The translations under genes were made by a program, and so were the position numbers. Below the pieces are notes generated by a model. The model was not told the DNA's origin, did no database searches, and was given only the letters and a program-made list of their open reading frames with translations. Source: Fibrobacterota bacterium (GTDB lineage: Bacteria; Fibrobacterota; Fibrobacteria; UBA11236). From it: a DNA stretch of 64,000 nt. Shown here in pieces: positions 17,836 to 27,959 of the stretch (positions within the stretch are counted from its first letter, which is position 1; every line of letters begins with the position of its first letter). The DNA is taken from NCBI GenBank assembly GCA_947482115.1, contig CANKII010000003.1, positions 372,001 to 436,000 of the forward strand, in the 5' to 3' direction.

Positions 17836-18408
17836 GTGCCACCACTTTTGATCGACATCCTCTTCGCCGCCGCCGCCATTGGCGTGCTCGTGCTGTCGCT
17901 CGCCGTGGTTTTGGTCAAGAACCCGGTGCGCGCCACCTTGCTGCTCATTGCTTCCTTTCTGCCTGTTGCGCTGCTCTACATCATGATGCAGGCTCCTTTT
18001 GTCGGCATCCTGCAAATCCTCGTGTACGGCGGTGCCATCATGATGCTGTTTACTTTCGTCATCATGATGATCAATCCGGCTCCCAAGGGCGGAGAAATTC
18101 CCGGTGAAGCCGCAAAACCTTTCGGCCCGGTGCGGATGATTCCATGGTTGCTGCTTTTGATTGCCGCAGGTTTTACCATCATTCTTCCGGTTTATCGCGC
18201 TGCCAAAACACTCGCTCCGGTTGCCGTGAGTAAACCCGGATTTGGAAGTTTGGCGTCACTCGCTGATTTGCTGTTCAAGGATCCGATGAACAACCCGTTC
18301 ACGGTTTCCTTTGAACTGATCAGCTTTTTGATTCTCGTGGGTATTATCGCCGCGTTGAATTTCAGCCGTCGCCGTGGTGCGACAGGGAAATCCGATGCCG
18401 TTGTTTAA
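17836..18408 (+). CDS. nuoJ: NADH-quinone oxidoreductase subunit J
   Basis: A 190-residue membrane subunit with five predicted helices. Family features are KNPVRATLLLI in helix 2 and VGILQILVYGGAIMMLF in helix 3, which carries the pi-bulge region. It starts with GTG after GGAAACGAC. The 31-base gap after nuoI is the widest in the cluster. Confidence 0.95.
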   Translation: MPPLLIDILFAAAAIGVLVLSLAVVLVKNPVRATLLLIASFLPVALLYIMMQAPFVGILQILVYGGAIMMLFTFVIMMINPAPKGGEIPGEAAKPFGPVRMIPWLLLLIAAGFTIILPVYRAAKTLAPVAVSKPGFGSLASLADLLFKDPMNNPFTVSFELISFLILVGIIAALNFSRRRGATGKSDAVV

Positions 18409-18721
18409 TCTCGCCAATTGCCTCGCGCTGGCCTTACTGCTCCTGCTCATCGGTGCCTTCGGTGTATTCCGCCGTCGCAGCCTCATCCTGATTTTGCTTT
18501 CCGTTGAGGTGATGTTGAACGGTGTCAATCTCGCTTTGGTGGCTTTCAACTATTTCCGCTGGGGCGACTCGGAATCCGGTCATTACCTGTACATGCTGTC
18601 CATCGGCGTTGCTGGGGTGGAAGCCGCCGTAGGCCTTTCCATGGTGCTGGTGTTGTTCCGCAATTATCGCGACATCACCCGTGAGCGTATTTCCCATCTG
18701 GGTGAAACGGAAGAAGCATGA
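18395..18721 (+). CDS. nuoK: NADH-quinone oxidoreductase subunit K
   Basis: A 108-residue, three-helix membrane subunit with two membrane glutamates used in proton transfer: LLSVEVMLNGVNLAL and GVAGVEAAVGLSMVL. The ATG at 18395, preceded by AGGGA, is chosen over the upstream in-frame start at 18374. It overlaps nuoJ by 14 bases and nuoL by four. Confidence 0.96.
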   Translation: MPLFNLANCLALALLLLLIGAFGVFRRRSLILILLSVEVMLNGVNLALVAFNYFRWGDSESGHYLYMLSIGVAGVEAAVGLSMVLVLFRNYRDITRERISHLGETEEA

Positions 18722-20625
18722 GTCCGCTTGCGCTTCTGGGCTTGCCAGCCATTCCCGCCGCTTCGGCGTTGCTCCTTGCGATCTTCGGTGCATCGTTGCC
18801 CTATGCCGTCATCGGCGGAATCGCCACCTTGGCTGCAGGCCTTTCATTTGCCATTGCTCTGGGACTTTTGTCTTTGGGTTTGCTCGGCACCGGTTCCTCA
18901 TTCGTAATGGATCTCGGGCCGTGGTTGTCCACGAATGCGTTTCAAGCCGGACTTAAACTGCGCGTGGATTCTGTCGGCTTGTGCATGGTTTTGCTGGTCA
19001 CCTTCTTCGGCTTTCTTATCACCGCATATTCGGTTGGCTACATGCGCCACGATCGCGAACAGAGCCGCTTCTTCGCCAGCCTCAATTTGTTCGTGGCCTC
19101 CATGCTCACTTTAGTGTTGTCCGATAATCTTGCCTTGATCTTTCTCGGTTGGGAAGGAGTGGGTCTTTGTTCCTATCTCCTCATCGGACATTACTGGGAT
19201 GAAGCCGGTGTGCCGCTGGCCGCCTTCCGCGCCTTCTTCGTCAACCGCATCGGCGATTTGCTTTTCATACTCGGCGTGTTCACCGTATTCACCACTTTTG
19301 GAACACTTTCGCTTTCCGATCTCAGCGCGCAGGGTTCATCCATCATCGTCGGCCATGAGAAAGCCGCTTTTGCCGCCGCCTTGTTTTTGCTCGGCGGAGC
19401 GTTCGCTAAATCCGCGCAGGCTCCGCTGCATGTGTGGCTGGCGGATGCCATGGCTGGCCCCACGCCTGTCAGTGCGCTCATCCACGCCGCCACCATGGTC
19501 ACTGCGGGAATTTATTTGATCATGCGCCTCGACTGGTTGTATGGTGTGATTCCAGAGGCGCGATTTATCATCGGAGTTTGTGCTTTAATCACGCTTGTGA
19601 TTGGCGCGTTCATGGCTTTGACGCAAACTGACATCAAAAAAATTCTCGCCTACTCCACGTTGTCCAATCTTGCATTGATGTTCCTTGGATTGGCCGCAGG
19701 TTCGTCCAGTGCAGCCATGCAACATCTTTTCGGCCACGCCTTCTTCAAGGCGCTGTTGTTCCTTGCGGCGGGCAGCGTCATTCTGGCGGCGCATCATGAA
19801 CAGGACGTCCGCAAGCTTCAGGGTGTGCTCAAAACATTGCCTATCACGCGCATTGCCTTTTGGGTCGGTTGCATTGGCGGTGCGGGACTGATTCCATTTT
19901 TCTCCGCTGGTTTCTTCACCAAGGAAGCTGTGTTGGATTCCATTCGCGAATCGCATCTGGAAGGATTCGGATTACACATCCCCGGCGGCGTTCTTTACAC
20001 CGTTGTATTAATTGTGGAATCTCTGTCGGCCTTGTATATGTTCCGATTGCTCGGATATCTTTCGAGCGACAATCCGCATGAACATCATGATCATGGACAT
20101 CATGCGCCGAAAGAAACCAGTCCCATCATTCGTTTGGTATTGGCGATTCTCGCAGTGGCCGCTCCGGCCTTTGCATTCTTTAGCAGTAAGCCGCGCCTTG
20201 TGTATTGGATTACTGGCGGACGCTGGGAACCGGAAACATTTCACTGGGCCGGCGCATTGCCCAGCCTTGTGGCCAGCATTATTCTGGCGGTAGGCTGCTT
20301 TGCGGTCTTTTCCAGCTCCACCCGCCGCGCATCCATGTCGGGATTGTTGACTCGATTGACTTTGGGTGACAAAGGACCGTTTGCCCGCAAATTTTATTTC
20401 GACGACTTGTACGCCTTTATCATTGTATCGCCTCTGAAAATCATTTCGTGGATCATGCGTCTGTTGTTTGAGAATATTTTCATAGGTATTCTTCATGCCT
20501 GCGGCTGGATTGCCGGAGGATTCTCTTTACTTCTGCGCCGTCTGCAAAGCGGTCAGGCGCATCGTTATGCCGGTTTCATTCTTTTGGCCGTGGTAATCGC
20601 GGCCCTCTTCCTGCTGCGGAGTTGA
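18718..20625 (+). CDS. nuoL: NADH-quinone oxidoreductase subunit L
   Basis: A 635-residue antiporter-like proton-pumping subunit. Typical blocks are SVGYMRHD, FLGWEGVGLCSYLLIG, the Lys-containing GGAFAKSAQAPLHVWLADAM, GPTPVSALIHAATMV, and TQTDIKKILAYSTLS. A His-rich cytoplasmic loop near residue 460 is a local feature. The C terminus extends into the long lateral helix region (FYFDDLYAFII). The start overlaps nuoK (ATGA). Confidence 0.97.
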   Translation: MSPLALLGLPAIPAASALLLAIFGASLPYAVIGGIATLAAGLSFAIALGLLSLGLLGTGSSFVMDLGPWLSTNAFQAGLKLRVDSVGLCMVLLVTFFGFLITAYSVGYMRHDREQSRFFASLNLFVASMLTLVLSDNLALIFLGWEGVGLCSYLLIGHYWDEAGVPLAAFRAFFVNRIGDLLFILGVFTVFTTFGTLSLSDLSAQGSSIIVGHEKAAFAAALFLLGGAFAKSAQAPLHVWLADAMAGPTPVSALIHAATMVTAGIYLIMRLDWLYGVIPEARFIIGVCALITLVIGAFMALTQTDIKKILAYSTLSNLALMFLGLAAGSSSAAMQHLFGHAFFKALLFLAAGSVILAAHHEQDVRKLQGVLKTLPITRIAFWVGCIGGAGLIPFFSAGFFTKEAVLDSIRESHLEGFGLHIPGGVLYTVVLIVESLSALYMFRLLGYLSSDNPHEHHDHGHHAPKETSPIIRLVLAILAVAAPAFAFFSSKPRLVYWITGGRWEPETFHWAGALPSLVASIILAVGCFAVFSSSTRRASMSGLLTRLTLGDKGPFARKFYFDDLYAFIIVSPLKIISWIMRLLFENIFIGILHACGWIAGGFSLLLRRLQSGQAHRYAGFILLAVVIAALFLLRS

Positions 20626-20629
20626 TGCG

Positions 20630-22147
20630 ATGATCCCCAGCGATTTCCTGTCCATTGCCCTGCTGCTGCCTTTGGTGGCTGTGTTGTTCTTCGCCTTTAT
20701 TCCGGTGAAAACAAAATCCCTCGCTTCATACGCCATTGGGTTTTCGTGGCTTTATGCTTTGGTTGCAACCATTCCCGCCATTCTCGCATTCCTTTGGGGT
20801 GGGCTGGATCTACAGGGTGCGACTTTGCGTTTGGGCGTTTCGGGATTCGGAATGACACCGCATTTCTTTCTGGATGGACGCAATGCGCCCTTCCTTTTGC
20901 TGCTCGGGCTTTGCCTCCCCATCGTGTTCACTTTGCTGCGTGACCGGGAAGAGCGTTACTCCAAGTCCTATTATATCGCAGCCTTTGCCATGGTGTTCAG
21001 CCTTGCCGGAGTGTTCACTTCGGATTCCCTGCTGCTCTTTTATTTCTTCTGGGAAGCCGCACTGATCGCTGTTTATTTCTGGATTGGATTGTACGGCCGC
21101 ACGGGTTTTCACATCCGTTCGGTGTATCCCGCGTTGTTGCGTTTCGTCTTGTTCACCCTGACGGGCAGCTTGCCCATGCTGGTGGCGATTGCAGCTGTGT
21201 GTGCCAAAAATTATTGCGACCCCGGCATTCGTGGATTGGGTGAAGTCGTTTCGCAATTCTCACCTTATGCGCGCCTGTGGTTGTTCGCCGGCTTCCTGAT
21301 CGGTTTCGCCGTGAAACTGCCTTTGTTCGGATTCCACGGCTGGTTGCGCGACACCTATAATGCTGCGCCGCCCGCCTGTCGTGCTTTGCTTTCGGGTGTG
21401 ATGTCAAAGATGGGTGCGTTCGGATTGATTCTCGTTCTCGTTCCCGCCTTCTCGGATGAACTGCGTTACTTCGCCACGCCGTTGGAAATTCTGGCCGTCA
21501 TCGGTGTGGTGTACGGAGCCTTACTCGCCTTGGTACAGGAACGTCTGCTCGATGTTCTAGTCTACGGTTCCCTGTCTCATTTGTCTTTGTTGGCCCTCGG
21601 AGTTTTTGCGTCGGTGAAAGCGGGAGAAGCTTCGTCCACCGGATTGTCCGGGGCCATTCTGTTGGCATTCAATCACGGGCTCATCATGGTCATGCTGCTG
21701 GCGCTGGATGCGCGCGTTTTGAAAAACGGAAACAGTCCGGACACGCGAAACCTGTCCAACATTCGGGGCCATCAACGCCGACTCGCAGCCTTTATGTTGC
21801 TGTCCGCTTTTGCCAGCGCCAGTCTTCCGGGTCTCAGCAACTTTGTCGGTGAAATTCTGATCTATTTCACGGCCTTCAAAGTTTCACCGTGGCTGACGTT
21901 CTTTGCTGGCCTCGGCGCGTTGATCGGTGCCGCTGCTTTGATTCGAACCTTTCACGCCATTTACTTCGGTCCTGCTTCTGCAGATAAACCGGCAACAGGT
22001 CTCGCCGAGGATTTAAGCATGGGCGATTCCGTATTGTCTCTCAGTGTCGGTGCATTGTGGCTGGTATTGGGCCTCTACCCTATGCTGTTACTTCATCCTG
22101 TGGAGAAGGCTTTGCTGTTTCTGAATTCAACGGGTTGGATGGGCTGA
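20630..22147 (+). CDS. nuoM: NADH-quinone oxidoreductase subunit M
   Basis: A 505-residue antiporter-like subunit with about 14 helices. The helix-5 glutamate is in FYFFWEAALIAVYFWIGLYG, and the proton-channel lysine in GFAVKLPLFGFHGWLRDTY. The latter differs from the usual PTAGS-type loop by continuing NAAPPACRALLSGVMSKMG, a mild divergence. It lies four bases after nuoL. Confidence 0.95.
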   Translation: MIPSDFLSIALLLPLVAVLFFAFIPVKTKSLASYAIGFSWLYALVATIPAILAFLWGGLDLQGATLRLGVSGFGMTPHFFLDGRNAPFLLLLGLCLPIVFTLLRDREERYSKSYYIAAFAMVFSLAGVFTSDSLLLFYFFWEAALIAVYFWIGLYGRTGFHIRSVYPALLRFVLFTLTGSLPMLVAIAAVCAKNYCDPGIRGLGEVVSQFSPYARLWLFAGFLIGFAVKLPLFGFHGWLRDTYNAAPPACRALLSGVMSKMGAFGLILVLVPAFSDELRYFATPLEILAVIGVVYGALLALVQERLLDVLVYGSLSHLSLLALGVFASVKAGEASSTGLSGAILLAFNHGLIMVMLLALDARVLKNGNSPDTRNLSNIRGHQRRLAAFMLLSAFASASLPGLSNFVGEILIYFTAFKVSPWLTFFAGLGALIGAAALIRTFHAIYFGPASADKPATGLAEDLSMGDSVLSLSVGALWLVLGLYPMLLLHPVEKALLFLNSTGWMG

Positions 22148-22152
22148 TCTAC

Positions 22153-23589
22153 ATGAACGCTTATCTCCTCACGCAATTACCCTTGATCGTCGGATTCGGT
22201 TTGTTGATGATCGTCGCTTCGATTTGGCCGCGCGGCCAGGAACGCATTTCCCATGTCATCGTTGTGGCCTCGTTGGTATTGTGCGCCATCTTCACCGCCT
22301 TATGGCTTGTACCCGGCGACCAATTCTTCGGCGGAGCCATTCATATTACCATCATCGGCAAAGCGCTGGCCTATGCCGGAATTGGATTGGCGTTGATCGC
22401 CGTCATCCTCGCTGAAGATTATCTAGCCAAGGTGCGCATTCACGGCACGGATTTCCGTATGTTGATTTTGGCAATGGCCATGGGGCTCTTTCATTTGCCG
22501 CTGGCCGGAGATCTTGCCACCTTGTTCATCGCCTTCGAACTGGTTTCCATTCCGTCCTATGTGCTCGCCGGATTCAATCACGGTGATCCGCGGGCCAATG
22601 AAGCGGGGATGAAATATCTGGTGCTGGGCGCATTTGCCAGCAGCTTGTTCCTCCTCGGTTTAGCCTTCCTCTACGGGGCAACAGGGGAAATTCACCTCGC
22701 ATCCATTCAGCATAAAGTAGCGTTGCTGGTGGTTCAGGGCTCTACCGCGGATCTGATAATGGTCAAAGCCGCGCTGGTTTTCCTGATGGGTTCCCTGCTG
22801 TTTAAAACCGGCGTTGCTCCGTTGCATTTCTGGCTGGCGGATGTTTATGAGGGCGCCAACATGGCTTCACTGGCTTTTCTTTCGGTACCGGTGAAAGTGG
22901 CATCCTTTGGTTTACTGGGTCTCATGCTCTGGGGTCCGTTTGCCTTCCTGAGTCCCACGTGGAAACCGGTTCTGCTTGCAGCGGTGGTGTGCTGCGCGGT
23001 CTTTGGAAATTTTCAGGCCATTGCGCAAACACGACTCAAACGCTTGCTCGCCTATTCGGCTGTGGCCAATGCGGGGTTTATTCTGCTGGCTCTTTTGCTC
23101 AACTCGGCATGGGCCTTTCTGTTTTATCTGGTGGTTTACGGACTCACGTCGCTGGGTTTGCTGGCGGCGTTCATGGCGCTGGGAACCGACGTTGCGGATG
23201 TGGACAAGCTGGAAGACTTGCGTGGAGTGGGAAAGAAACATCCGTGGCTGGCGTCGGGTTTGACCTTGATGCTGTTCAGTCTTGCAGGCATTCCACTTAC
23301 GGCGGGTTTCGCTGCCAAGTTTGCCGTGATCTCTGAAGCCTTCAAACCGAATTTAATGTTGCCGCACGGATTTTATGCGGTGTTGATTACATCCGTGGTG
23401 TTGGGACTGATATCCTTTTTCTTTTACTTCAAACTGGTGCGGTCGATTTGGTTGAGCCCGGAAGAGGAATCTTCGGAAGAAGTTCCCCGTCAACTCGGAT
23501 GGAACGCCATCTTTGTGTTGTCGTTGTGTGCGGTGGCGATTGTGGGTTTGGGGCTGCTGATGCGGTTGCCCGGAACGCCGTTGCGTTAG
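22153..23589 (+). CDS. nuoN: NADH-quinone oxidoreductase subunit N
   Basis: A 478-residue antiporter-like subunit that ends the nuo operon. Diagnostic blocks are [37 protein letters not shown] and [17 protein letters not shown]. The ATG at 22153, five bases after the nuoM stop, is preferred over the in-frame start at 22057 within nuoM. Its last four bases overlap the end of the convergent aroC, so there is no room for a terminator between them. Confidence 0.96.
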   Translation: MNAYLLTQLPLIVGFGLLMIVASIWPRGQERISHVIVVASLVLCAIFTALWLVPGDQFFGGAIHITIIGKALAYAGIGLALIAVILAEDYLAKVRIHGTDFRMLILAMAMGLFHLPLAGDLATLFIAFELVSIPSYVLAGFNHGDPRANEAGMKYLVLGAFASSLFLLGLAFLYGATGEIHLASIQHKVALLVVQGSTADLIMVKAALVFLMGSLLFKTGVAPLHFWLADVYEGANMASLAFLSVPVKVASFGLLGLMLWGPFAFLSPTWKPVLLAAVVCCAVFGNFQAIAQTRLKRLLAYSAVANAGFILLALLLNSAWAFLFYLVVYGLTSLGLLAAFMALGTDVADVDKLEDLRGVGKKHPWLASGLTLMLFSLAGIPLTAGFAAKFAVISEAFKPNLMLPHGFYAVLITSVVLGLISFFFYFKLVRSIWLSPEEESSEEVPRQLGWNAIFVLSLCAVAIVGLGLLMRLPGTPLR

Positions 23590-24677
23590 GCCGAAAAAAT
23601 CCCCGCCCTCGCCCGCTGTTCCAAAAACAAATCCACCAACACCAGCGAAGCCATTGCTTCCACCAAAACCACAGCCCGTGGAAGAACACACGGATCGTGT
23701 CGGCCTTTGGCCTTCAAGACGGCTTCGTGGCCTTCATGATCCACAGTGCGCTGCGGCTTTGAGATCGTTGCCGTGGGTTTGAACGCCACGCGGCACAGGA
23801 TGGGTTCGCCGTTGGTGATGCCGCCCTGTACGCCACCGGAGCGGTTGGTCTCCGTGCCGATATGCCCGGATTTATTGATGAAAACGTCATTGTGTTCGCT
23901 GCCTCGCAGACGTGTTCCCGCGAAGCCGCTGCCGATTTCAAAACCCTTGGTGGCGGGAAGCGACAGGAATGCCCGGGCCAGTTCTGCTTCAACGCGGTGG
24001 AAAACGGGTTCACCGATTCCGGGTGGAGGATTTTTCACCACGAGCTGCACCACGCCACCCAAACTGTCCTGATCCTTACGAGCTGCTTCGATAGCCGCGA
24101 CCATGCGCGCTGAAGCTTCAGGATCGGGACAACGCGCCAAGGATTCTTCGACTTGAGCGAGAGTCACCGATAGCGGATCGATGGAGCAATCCTCCATTCC
24201 GACTTGCGAGACATAAGCCAGCACTTCAGTTCCACAAACCTGATTCAAAATCTTGCGTGCAATGGCACCCGCTGCAACGCGGCCAATGGTTTCGCGCGCC
24301 GAGGCGCGCCCGCCACCGCGATGATCGCGGAATCCGTATTTCAAATCATAGGTGTAATCCGCATGCGATGGCCGGTACAATTCGGTCATGTCCGAATAAT
24401 CATGCGAACGCTGATCGGTGTTATCCACCATCATGGCGATCGGAGAACCGGTGGTGCGGCCTTCGAAGATGCCGGAGACAATGCGCACGGCGTCGGCTTC
24501 CTGACGTGGTGTGGTCAGCTTGCTTTGGCCGGGTCGGCGGCGATCCAAATCGATCTGAATCTCAGCCTCAGAGATGGAAAGACCGCTTGGACAACCGTCT
24601 ACAACCACACCCACGGAAGGGCCATGACTTTCGCCAAAAGTGGCCAACTTGAATAGATTACCGAATATGCTCGACAT
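23586..24677 (-). CDS. aroC: Chorismate synthase
   Basis: A 363-residue enzyme of the shikimate pathway, converting 5-enolpyruvylshikimate 3-phosphate to chorismate with reduced FMN. Signature motifs are present in order: FGESHG near the N terminus, [23 protein letters not shown]-type sequence (here [13 protein letters not shown]), [14 protein letters not shown] and the C-terminal RHDPCV. Length is typical. It is convergent with nuoN with a four-base overlap and divergent from the next gene. Confidence 0.97.
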   Translation of the reverse strand: MSSIFGNLFKLATFGESHGPSVGVVVDGCPSGLSISEAEIQIDLDRRRPGQSKLTTPRQEADAVRIVSGIFEGRTTGSPIAMMVDNTDQRSHDYSDMTELYRPSHADYTYDLKYGFRDHRGGGRASARETIGRVAAGAIARKILNQVCGTEVLAYVSQVGMEDCSIDPLSVTLAQVEESLARCPDPEASARMVAAIEAARKDQDSLGGVVQLVVKNPPPGIGEPVFHRVEAELARAFLSLPATKGFEIGSGFAGTRLRGSEHNDVFINKSGHIGTETNRSGGVQGGITNGEPILCRVAFKPTATISKPQRTVDHEGHEAVLKAKGRHDPCVLPRAVVLVEAMASLVLVDLFLEQRARAGIFSA

Positions 24678-24721
24678 GGACTCAAATATATTGTTTTCAG
24701 GCTCGAAAACCCGATAATCTC

Positions 24722-25501
24722 ATGGGTCTCATCCTCTCCAAAGTCCTTCCGGCTTTGCTTTTCCCCATTGGTCTTGTGTGTCTTCTGTGTCTGGTGACAG
24801 GTATTTTAGCCTTGCTCCGCAAGGCTAAAAGTGCAGCCATCCTTGCTTTTTCTGCGGCTGGGATTCTGTATTTATCCGCCTCCCCCGTCGTCTGCCATAT
24901 TCTTCTTCGCGGGCTCGAAGGGCAATATGCCGAACTCGAGTCTTATCCCAAGGCATCGGCCATTGTGTTGTTGGGCGGCGCCATGATCCCTCCCGAACCG
25001 CCCCGACTGCATCCCGCAACGAATTCCAGCGGTGACAGGGTTTTGCAAGCCACCCGACTCTGGCGAAGGGGGATTGCTCCCAAATTGGTGGTGACCGGAG
25101 GCGCGGTTCCCTTTATCACCGGATATGGCGGCGATGAAGCTTCCTTGTATGCGAGCCTGCTTACGGAATTGTTAGGCGTTCCCGACAGCTCGATTGTCAG
25201 GGTATCGGAAAGCCGAAACACTTATGAAGACGCTGTTGAAACCGCACAACTCTTTCAAAGCTGCGGATGGAAGAAAGACATTCTGCTTGTCACCAGCGCG
25301 GTACATATGCCTCGTGCAGTCCGGCTTTTTCGCAAACAGGGTTTTACCGTTTATCCGGTTCCGGCGGATTTCAGATCCGGCACGGCATTTCCAGGAAGAT
25401 GGTTCGCGTTATTGCCGGCTGAATGGGCGTTGGGGGAAACCGCCAACGCCTTGCATGAATATGTGGGGCTGGCAGCTTATGCCGTTATGGGTCGGTTGTA
25501 A
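24722..25501 (+). CDS. YdcF/ElyC-type DUF218 membrane protein
   Basis: A 259-residue protein with two N-terminal membrane helices (about 5-27 and 38-57) and an extracytoplasmic DUF218 domain. Family motifs are AIVLLGGA, GDRVLQATRLW, PKLVVTGG, VSESRNTYEDA and LLVTSAVHMPRAVRLF. Relatives such as ElyC are linked to envelope integrity and lipid-carrier or peptidoglycan turnover; the reaction is uncertain. The gene ends one base before the convergent release-factor-like gene. Confidence 0.85.
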   Translation: MGLILSKVLPALLFPIGLVCLLCLVTGILALLRKAKSAAILAFSAAGILYLSASPVVCHILLRGLEGQYAELESYPKASAIVLLGGAMIPPEPPRLHPATNSSGDRVLQATRLWRRGIAPKLVVTGGAVPFITGYGGDEASLYASLLTELLGVPDSSIVRVSESRNTYEDAVETAQLFQSCGWKKDILLVTSAVHMPRAVRLFRKQGFTVYPVPADFRSGTAFPGRWFALLPAEWALGETANALHEYVGLAAYAVMGRL

Positions 25502-25502
25502 G

Positions 25503-25853
25503 TCAATCCCAATTTTTGTTGGTTCGCTGTTTCTTTTTTTCCGAATGATGCGTCTTGGCAATCAGGTTTTTCCGTTTGGCGGATTTGGGTGTCTTGGTGG
25601 CTTTGCGCGGAACAACCACGATATTCAATATCGAAACCTTCTCCCGTATTTTCTCCAGACAACGTTGGCGGTTCTGCCATTGGCTCCGCGATTCCTGGCT
25701 CATCACCACAATGCCAGTGGGACGATGCAGCAAGCGCACCGCGCTGTCGGTTTTGTTGATGTGCTGACCACCCTTGCCCGAAGCCCGGAATGCTTCGAAG
25801 TCGCATTGGGCGAACAAATCATCGTCGTTTTCGGGCAGGTTGATCTTGGCCAT
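25503..25853 (-). CDS. ArfB/RF-1 domain ribosome-rescue hydrolase
   Basis: A 116-residue protein containing the catalytic GGQ of class I release factors within [20 protein letters not shown], followed by an Arg/Lys-rich C-terminal tail ([22 protein letters not shown]) of the sort that enters the mRNA channel in ArfB. There is no codon-recognition domain, so it should release peptides from stalled ribosomes independently of a stop codon. The start [10 protein letters not shown] at 25853 is chosen by analogy with relatives; in-frame starts at 25886 and 25904 exist but have no better binding site. Confidence 0.85.
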   Translation of the reverse strand: MAKINLPENDDDLFAQCDFEAFRASGKGGQHINKTDSAVRLLHRPTGIVVMSQESRSQWQNRQRCLEKIREKVSILNIVVVPRKATKTPKSAKRKNLIAKTHHSEKKKQRTNKNWD

Positions 25854-25903
25854 GACGGTGAAAAAATGCTTTATTCGTTTTAACATCCCGCACTGAGCAA
25901 ACA

Positions 25904-25922
25904 TGATTCGACAGGCTCATCA
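25904..25922 (+). repeat. Palindromic repeat, copy 2 (upstream of HAD gene)
   Basis: Stem TGAT/ATCA around the centre TCGACAGGCTC. It ends three bases before the start codon of the HAD phosphatase and occupies its ribosome-binding region. Confidence 0.75.
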
Positions 25923-25925
25923 ACC

Positions 25926-26756
25926 ATGGAATTTGACTGGTTCATCACCGACATCGACGGCACCTTGCTCGATAACGAGAACAACCTTCCCGCCATCAAC
26001 CGGGAGGCATTGTTGCATTGCCGGAATATTGGAGTACCGGTGGTGCTCGCAACGGGACGCCGTTGGACCACGCTGGAAAGACTTCTCGATCGTCTTCCCT
26101 TGAACGGCCTCGCCGATTATGCCATCCTGAACAATGGCATGGTGGTGAAGGAACTCAAGACCCGAACCGTATTGTACCGCGAAGATTTTCCGTTGGAATC
26201 TACTTTGGAAGTCGTAAAAGCACTTGCCCCCTTGAATCTCGATCCGATCGCCCTAACTTACCGTCCCAATGGCGGCCCCGATGTATTTCATCGCCGGCTT
26301 AGTTTGATGAACGGGGATTTTGTCGCCAAGAACATGGAGTACAGTCAATTGTTGGAAGATTACAACGAGCTTCATGACAAATCCCTCGTGGAACTCATTC
26401 TTCTTGGACCCGAGTCCGCACTGGCGGAGGCGCAAAAAACTTTGCAGGATTTACCTCTGGAAACGGCCCTCATTCGAAACACATTCTACGCAGGGTACAT
26501 GCTCGAAATCACGCCGCTTCACATCTCAAAGTTATCTGGAGCGAGGTACCTTGCCGGCGTGGTGGGATCTTCGCTGGAAAGAGCGGTGGGCATCGGAGAT
26601 TCCGCCAATGACCTACCCCTGCTGCGAGCCGTCGGAAAATCCTTCGCCGTAAACACCGCTCCAGCCGAAGTGCGGGAATCCGTTCACGAAGTCGTAAGCT
26701 CGGGTCAGAATGGCGGAGTGGCTGAAGCCATCTTCAGGCATTTCCCCTGCGATTAA
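25926..26756 (+). CDS. HAD-superfamily (Cof-type) phosphatase
   Basis: A 276-residue cytoplasmic hydrolase of the HAD IIB group. The nucleophile motif is DIDGTLLD (residues 8-15), motif II lies in VLATGRR, and the acidic motif IV is in GIGDSANDLPLL. A large cap domain lies between motifs II and III (about 85-190). Relatives dephosphorylate small sugar phosphates or flavin/pyridoxal nucleotides; the substrate is not predictable here. The stretch just upstream is a palindromic repeat and offers no clear ribosome-binding site. Confidence 0.88.
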   Translation: MEFDWFITDIDGTLLDNENNLPAINREALLHCRNIGVPVVLATGRRWTTLERLLDRLPLNGLADYAILNNGMVVKELKTRTVLYREDFPLESTLEVVKALAPLNLDPIALTYRPNGGPDVFHRRLSLMNGDFVAKNMEYSQLLEDYNELHDKSLVELILLGPESALAEAQKTLQDLPLETALIRNTFYAGYMLEITPLHISKLSGARYLAGVVGSSLERAVGIGDSANDLPLLRAVGKSFAVNTAPAEVRESVHEVVSSGQNGGVAEAIFRHFPCD

Positions 26757-26760
26757 AAAA

Positions 26761-26793
26761 GAAAACCCCTCCGCTAAAGGCGGAAGGGTTTTC
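26761..26793. terminator. Bidirectional rho-independent terminator
   Basis: GAAAACCC/GGGTTTTC outer stem, one mismatch, then TCCGC/GCGGA and loop TAAAG. A- and T-tracts flank both sides, so it can end transcription of the HAD gene and of the convergent barrel gene. Confidence 0.85.
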
Positions 26794-26817
26794 AAACTGC
26801 CAGATTCTTTTCAAGAA

Positions 26818-27951
26818 TTAAAAATTAAAGTCCACACCGAAGCGGTGGTAGTTCAACTTGCGCTGACCGGGATAGTTCCCCGTCTCCTCCGCTGTGTAGA
26901 GGTAATAGGCATAAAGGAAATATCCGGCGCGCGCGCCAAAGGTGGGATAGCCATCGTTCAAACCCGTGGCAAGGGAGATCACGTCGCGATTGTGGATTTG
27001 AGAATTGACGGCGAGTCCACCCTTCCATTGCTTGAACCATGGATCATCAGGGAGCAGGCATTGCCAGTCGAGATTGACAAGCACATTAAAATGCAAAGCT
27101 TCGATGCCCGGAGTGGGGCCAAAGTCCTTGGCATATGAGCCTCCCAGATTCAACTGGGGCACAAAAAATCCACCGTTGAAAACTGTGGGCAGATCCAGCA
27201 CCGATGCAGCCACGGTGAACCCGTAAGGCAGCGGGCGACTCACGCCGAGGTTGACACCGAATCCATACTGGTCGTCGGCAAATTTGGAGGCCACAGTAAT
27301 CTTGTCGATTCCCCCGATCAAGGCGTTGGAGGATTTCTTTCCCCATGTGTCCTTGATCTGGTAATACTCGTCATCATTGAGACCGTAGAGTTTTTCATCG
27401 GCGCGCTGACGATACAGGAACTTGTAAGCGATACCAACACGCCAGTTATCGGGCAGGACGTAACCCCGACCCGCGGAGATTTGCATATCTGAAAATATGC
27501 TGGCGCCGATGACGGGGGTGAGCGTGGCCTTGCTGAAGGTCATGGAGTAATGGGCATCCCGAACCACCGAAAAGGCGTACTCTTCAAAATATCCCTGTAA
27601 CATGTAGTTGCTGGAATAAGGAGCCCATTCGTTTTCAAGCACGGGATCGATGTGAGCCAAGGCGGAATCAAGGTTGTTGAGATAGGCGCTGTTCTTGTTC
27701 GCCCAATCGGCATAGTCAAGCAACACTCCGTTAAATCCCATTTCAGCGACGGCTTCGACGCCATAGCTCTTTTTGGGTCCTGCCAAACCGGCCGGATTAA
27801 AATAGAGGGCCGAAGGTCCAGTAATCGAAGCGGTGCCGGATCGGCCCATGGCGTCCACCATCATACCCCGATATTGAGGTCCGCCACCGCCCGCAAGAGC
27901 GGAGGCAAACAACAGGGTGGTAAAAGCCGCGGCCAGGCAAAGCGGTTTCAT
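26818..27951 (-). CDS. Outer-membrane beta-barrel protein, FadL/TraF-like
   Basis: A 377-residue protein started at 27951, where AGGA lies five bases upstream; in-frame ATGs at 27963 and 27978 are alternatives, and the one at 27963 would overlap the previous stop as ATGA. The signal peptide ends near SALAG. The mature N terminus (MGRSGTASITGPSALYFNPAG) is the FadL/TraF-type plug sequence. Amphipathic strands fill the rest and the protein ends in FGVDFNF, a barrel-assembly C terminus. It is co-transcribed with the large lipoprotein upstream. Confidence 0.8.
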   Translation of the reverse strand: MKPLCLAAAFTTLLFASALAGGGGPQYRGMMVDAMGRSGTASITGPSALYFNPAGLAGPKKSYGVEAVAEMGFNGVLLDYADWANKNSAYLNNLDSALAHIDPVLENEWAPYSSNYMLQGYFEEYAFSVVRDAHYSMTFSKATLTPVIGASIFSDMQISAGRGYVLPDNWRVGIAYKFLYRQRADEKLYGLNDDEYYQIKDTWGKKSSNALIGGIDKITVASKFADDQYGFGVNLGVSRPLPYGFTVAASVLDLPTVFNGGFFVPQLNLGGSYAKDFGPTPGIEALHFNVLVNLDWQCLLPDDPWFKQWKGGLAVNSQIHNRDVISLATGLNDGYPTFGARAGYFLYAYYLYTAEETGNYPGQRKLNYHRFGVDFNF

Positions 27952-27959
27952 ATTGGTCC

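Noticed and set aside
25194-25883. A 229-codon plus-strand frame spanning the DUF218 gene end and the antisense of the ArfB-like gene
   Set aside because: Both underlying genes have clear family motifs, so this is a shadow.
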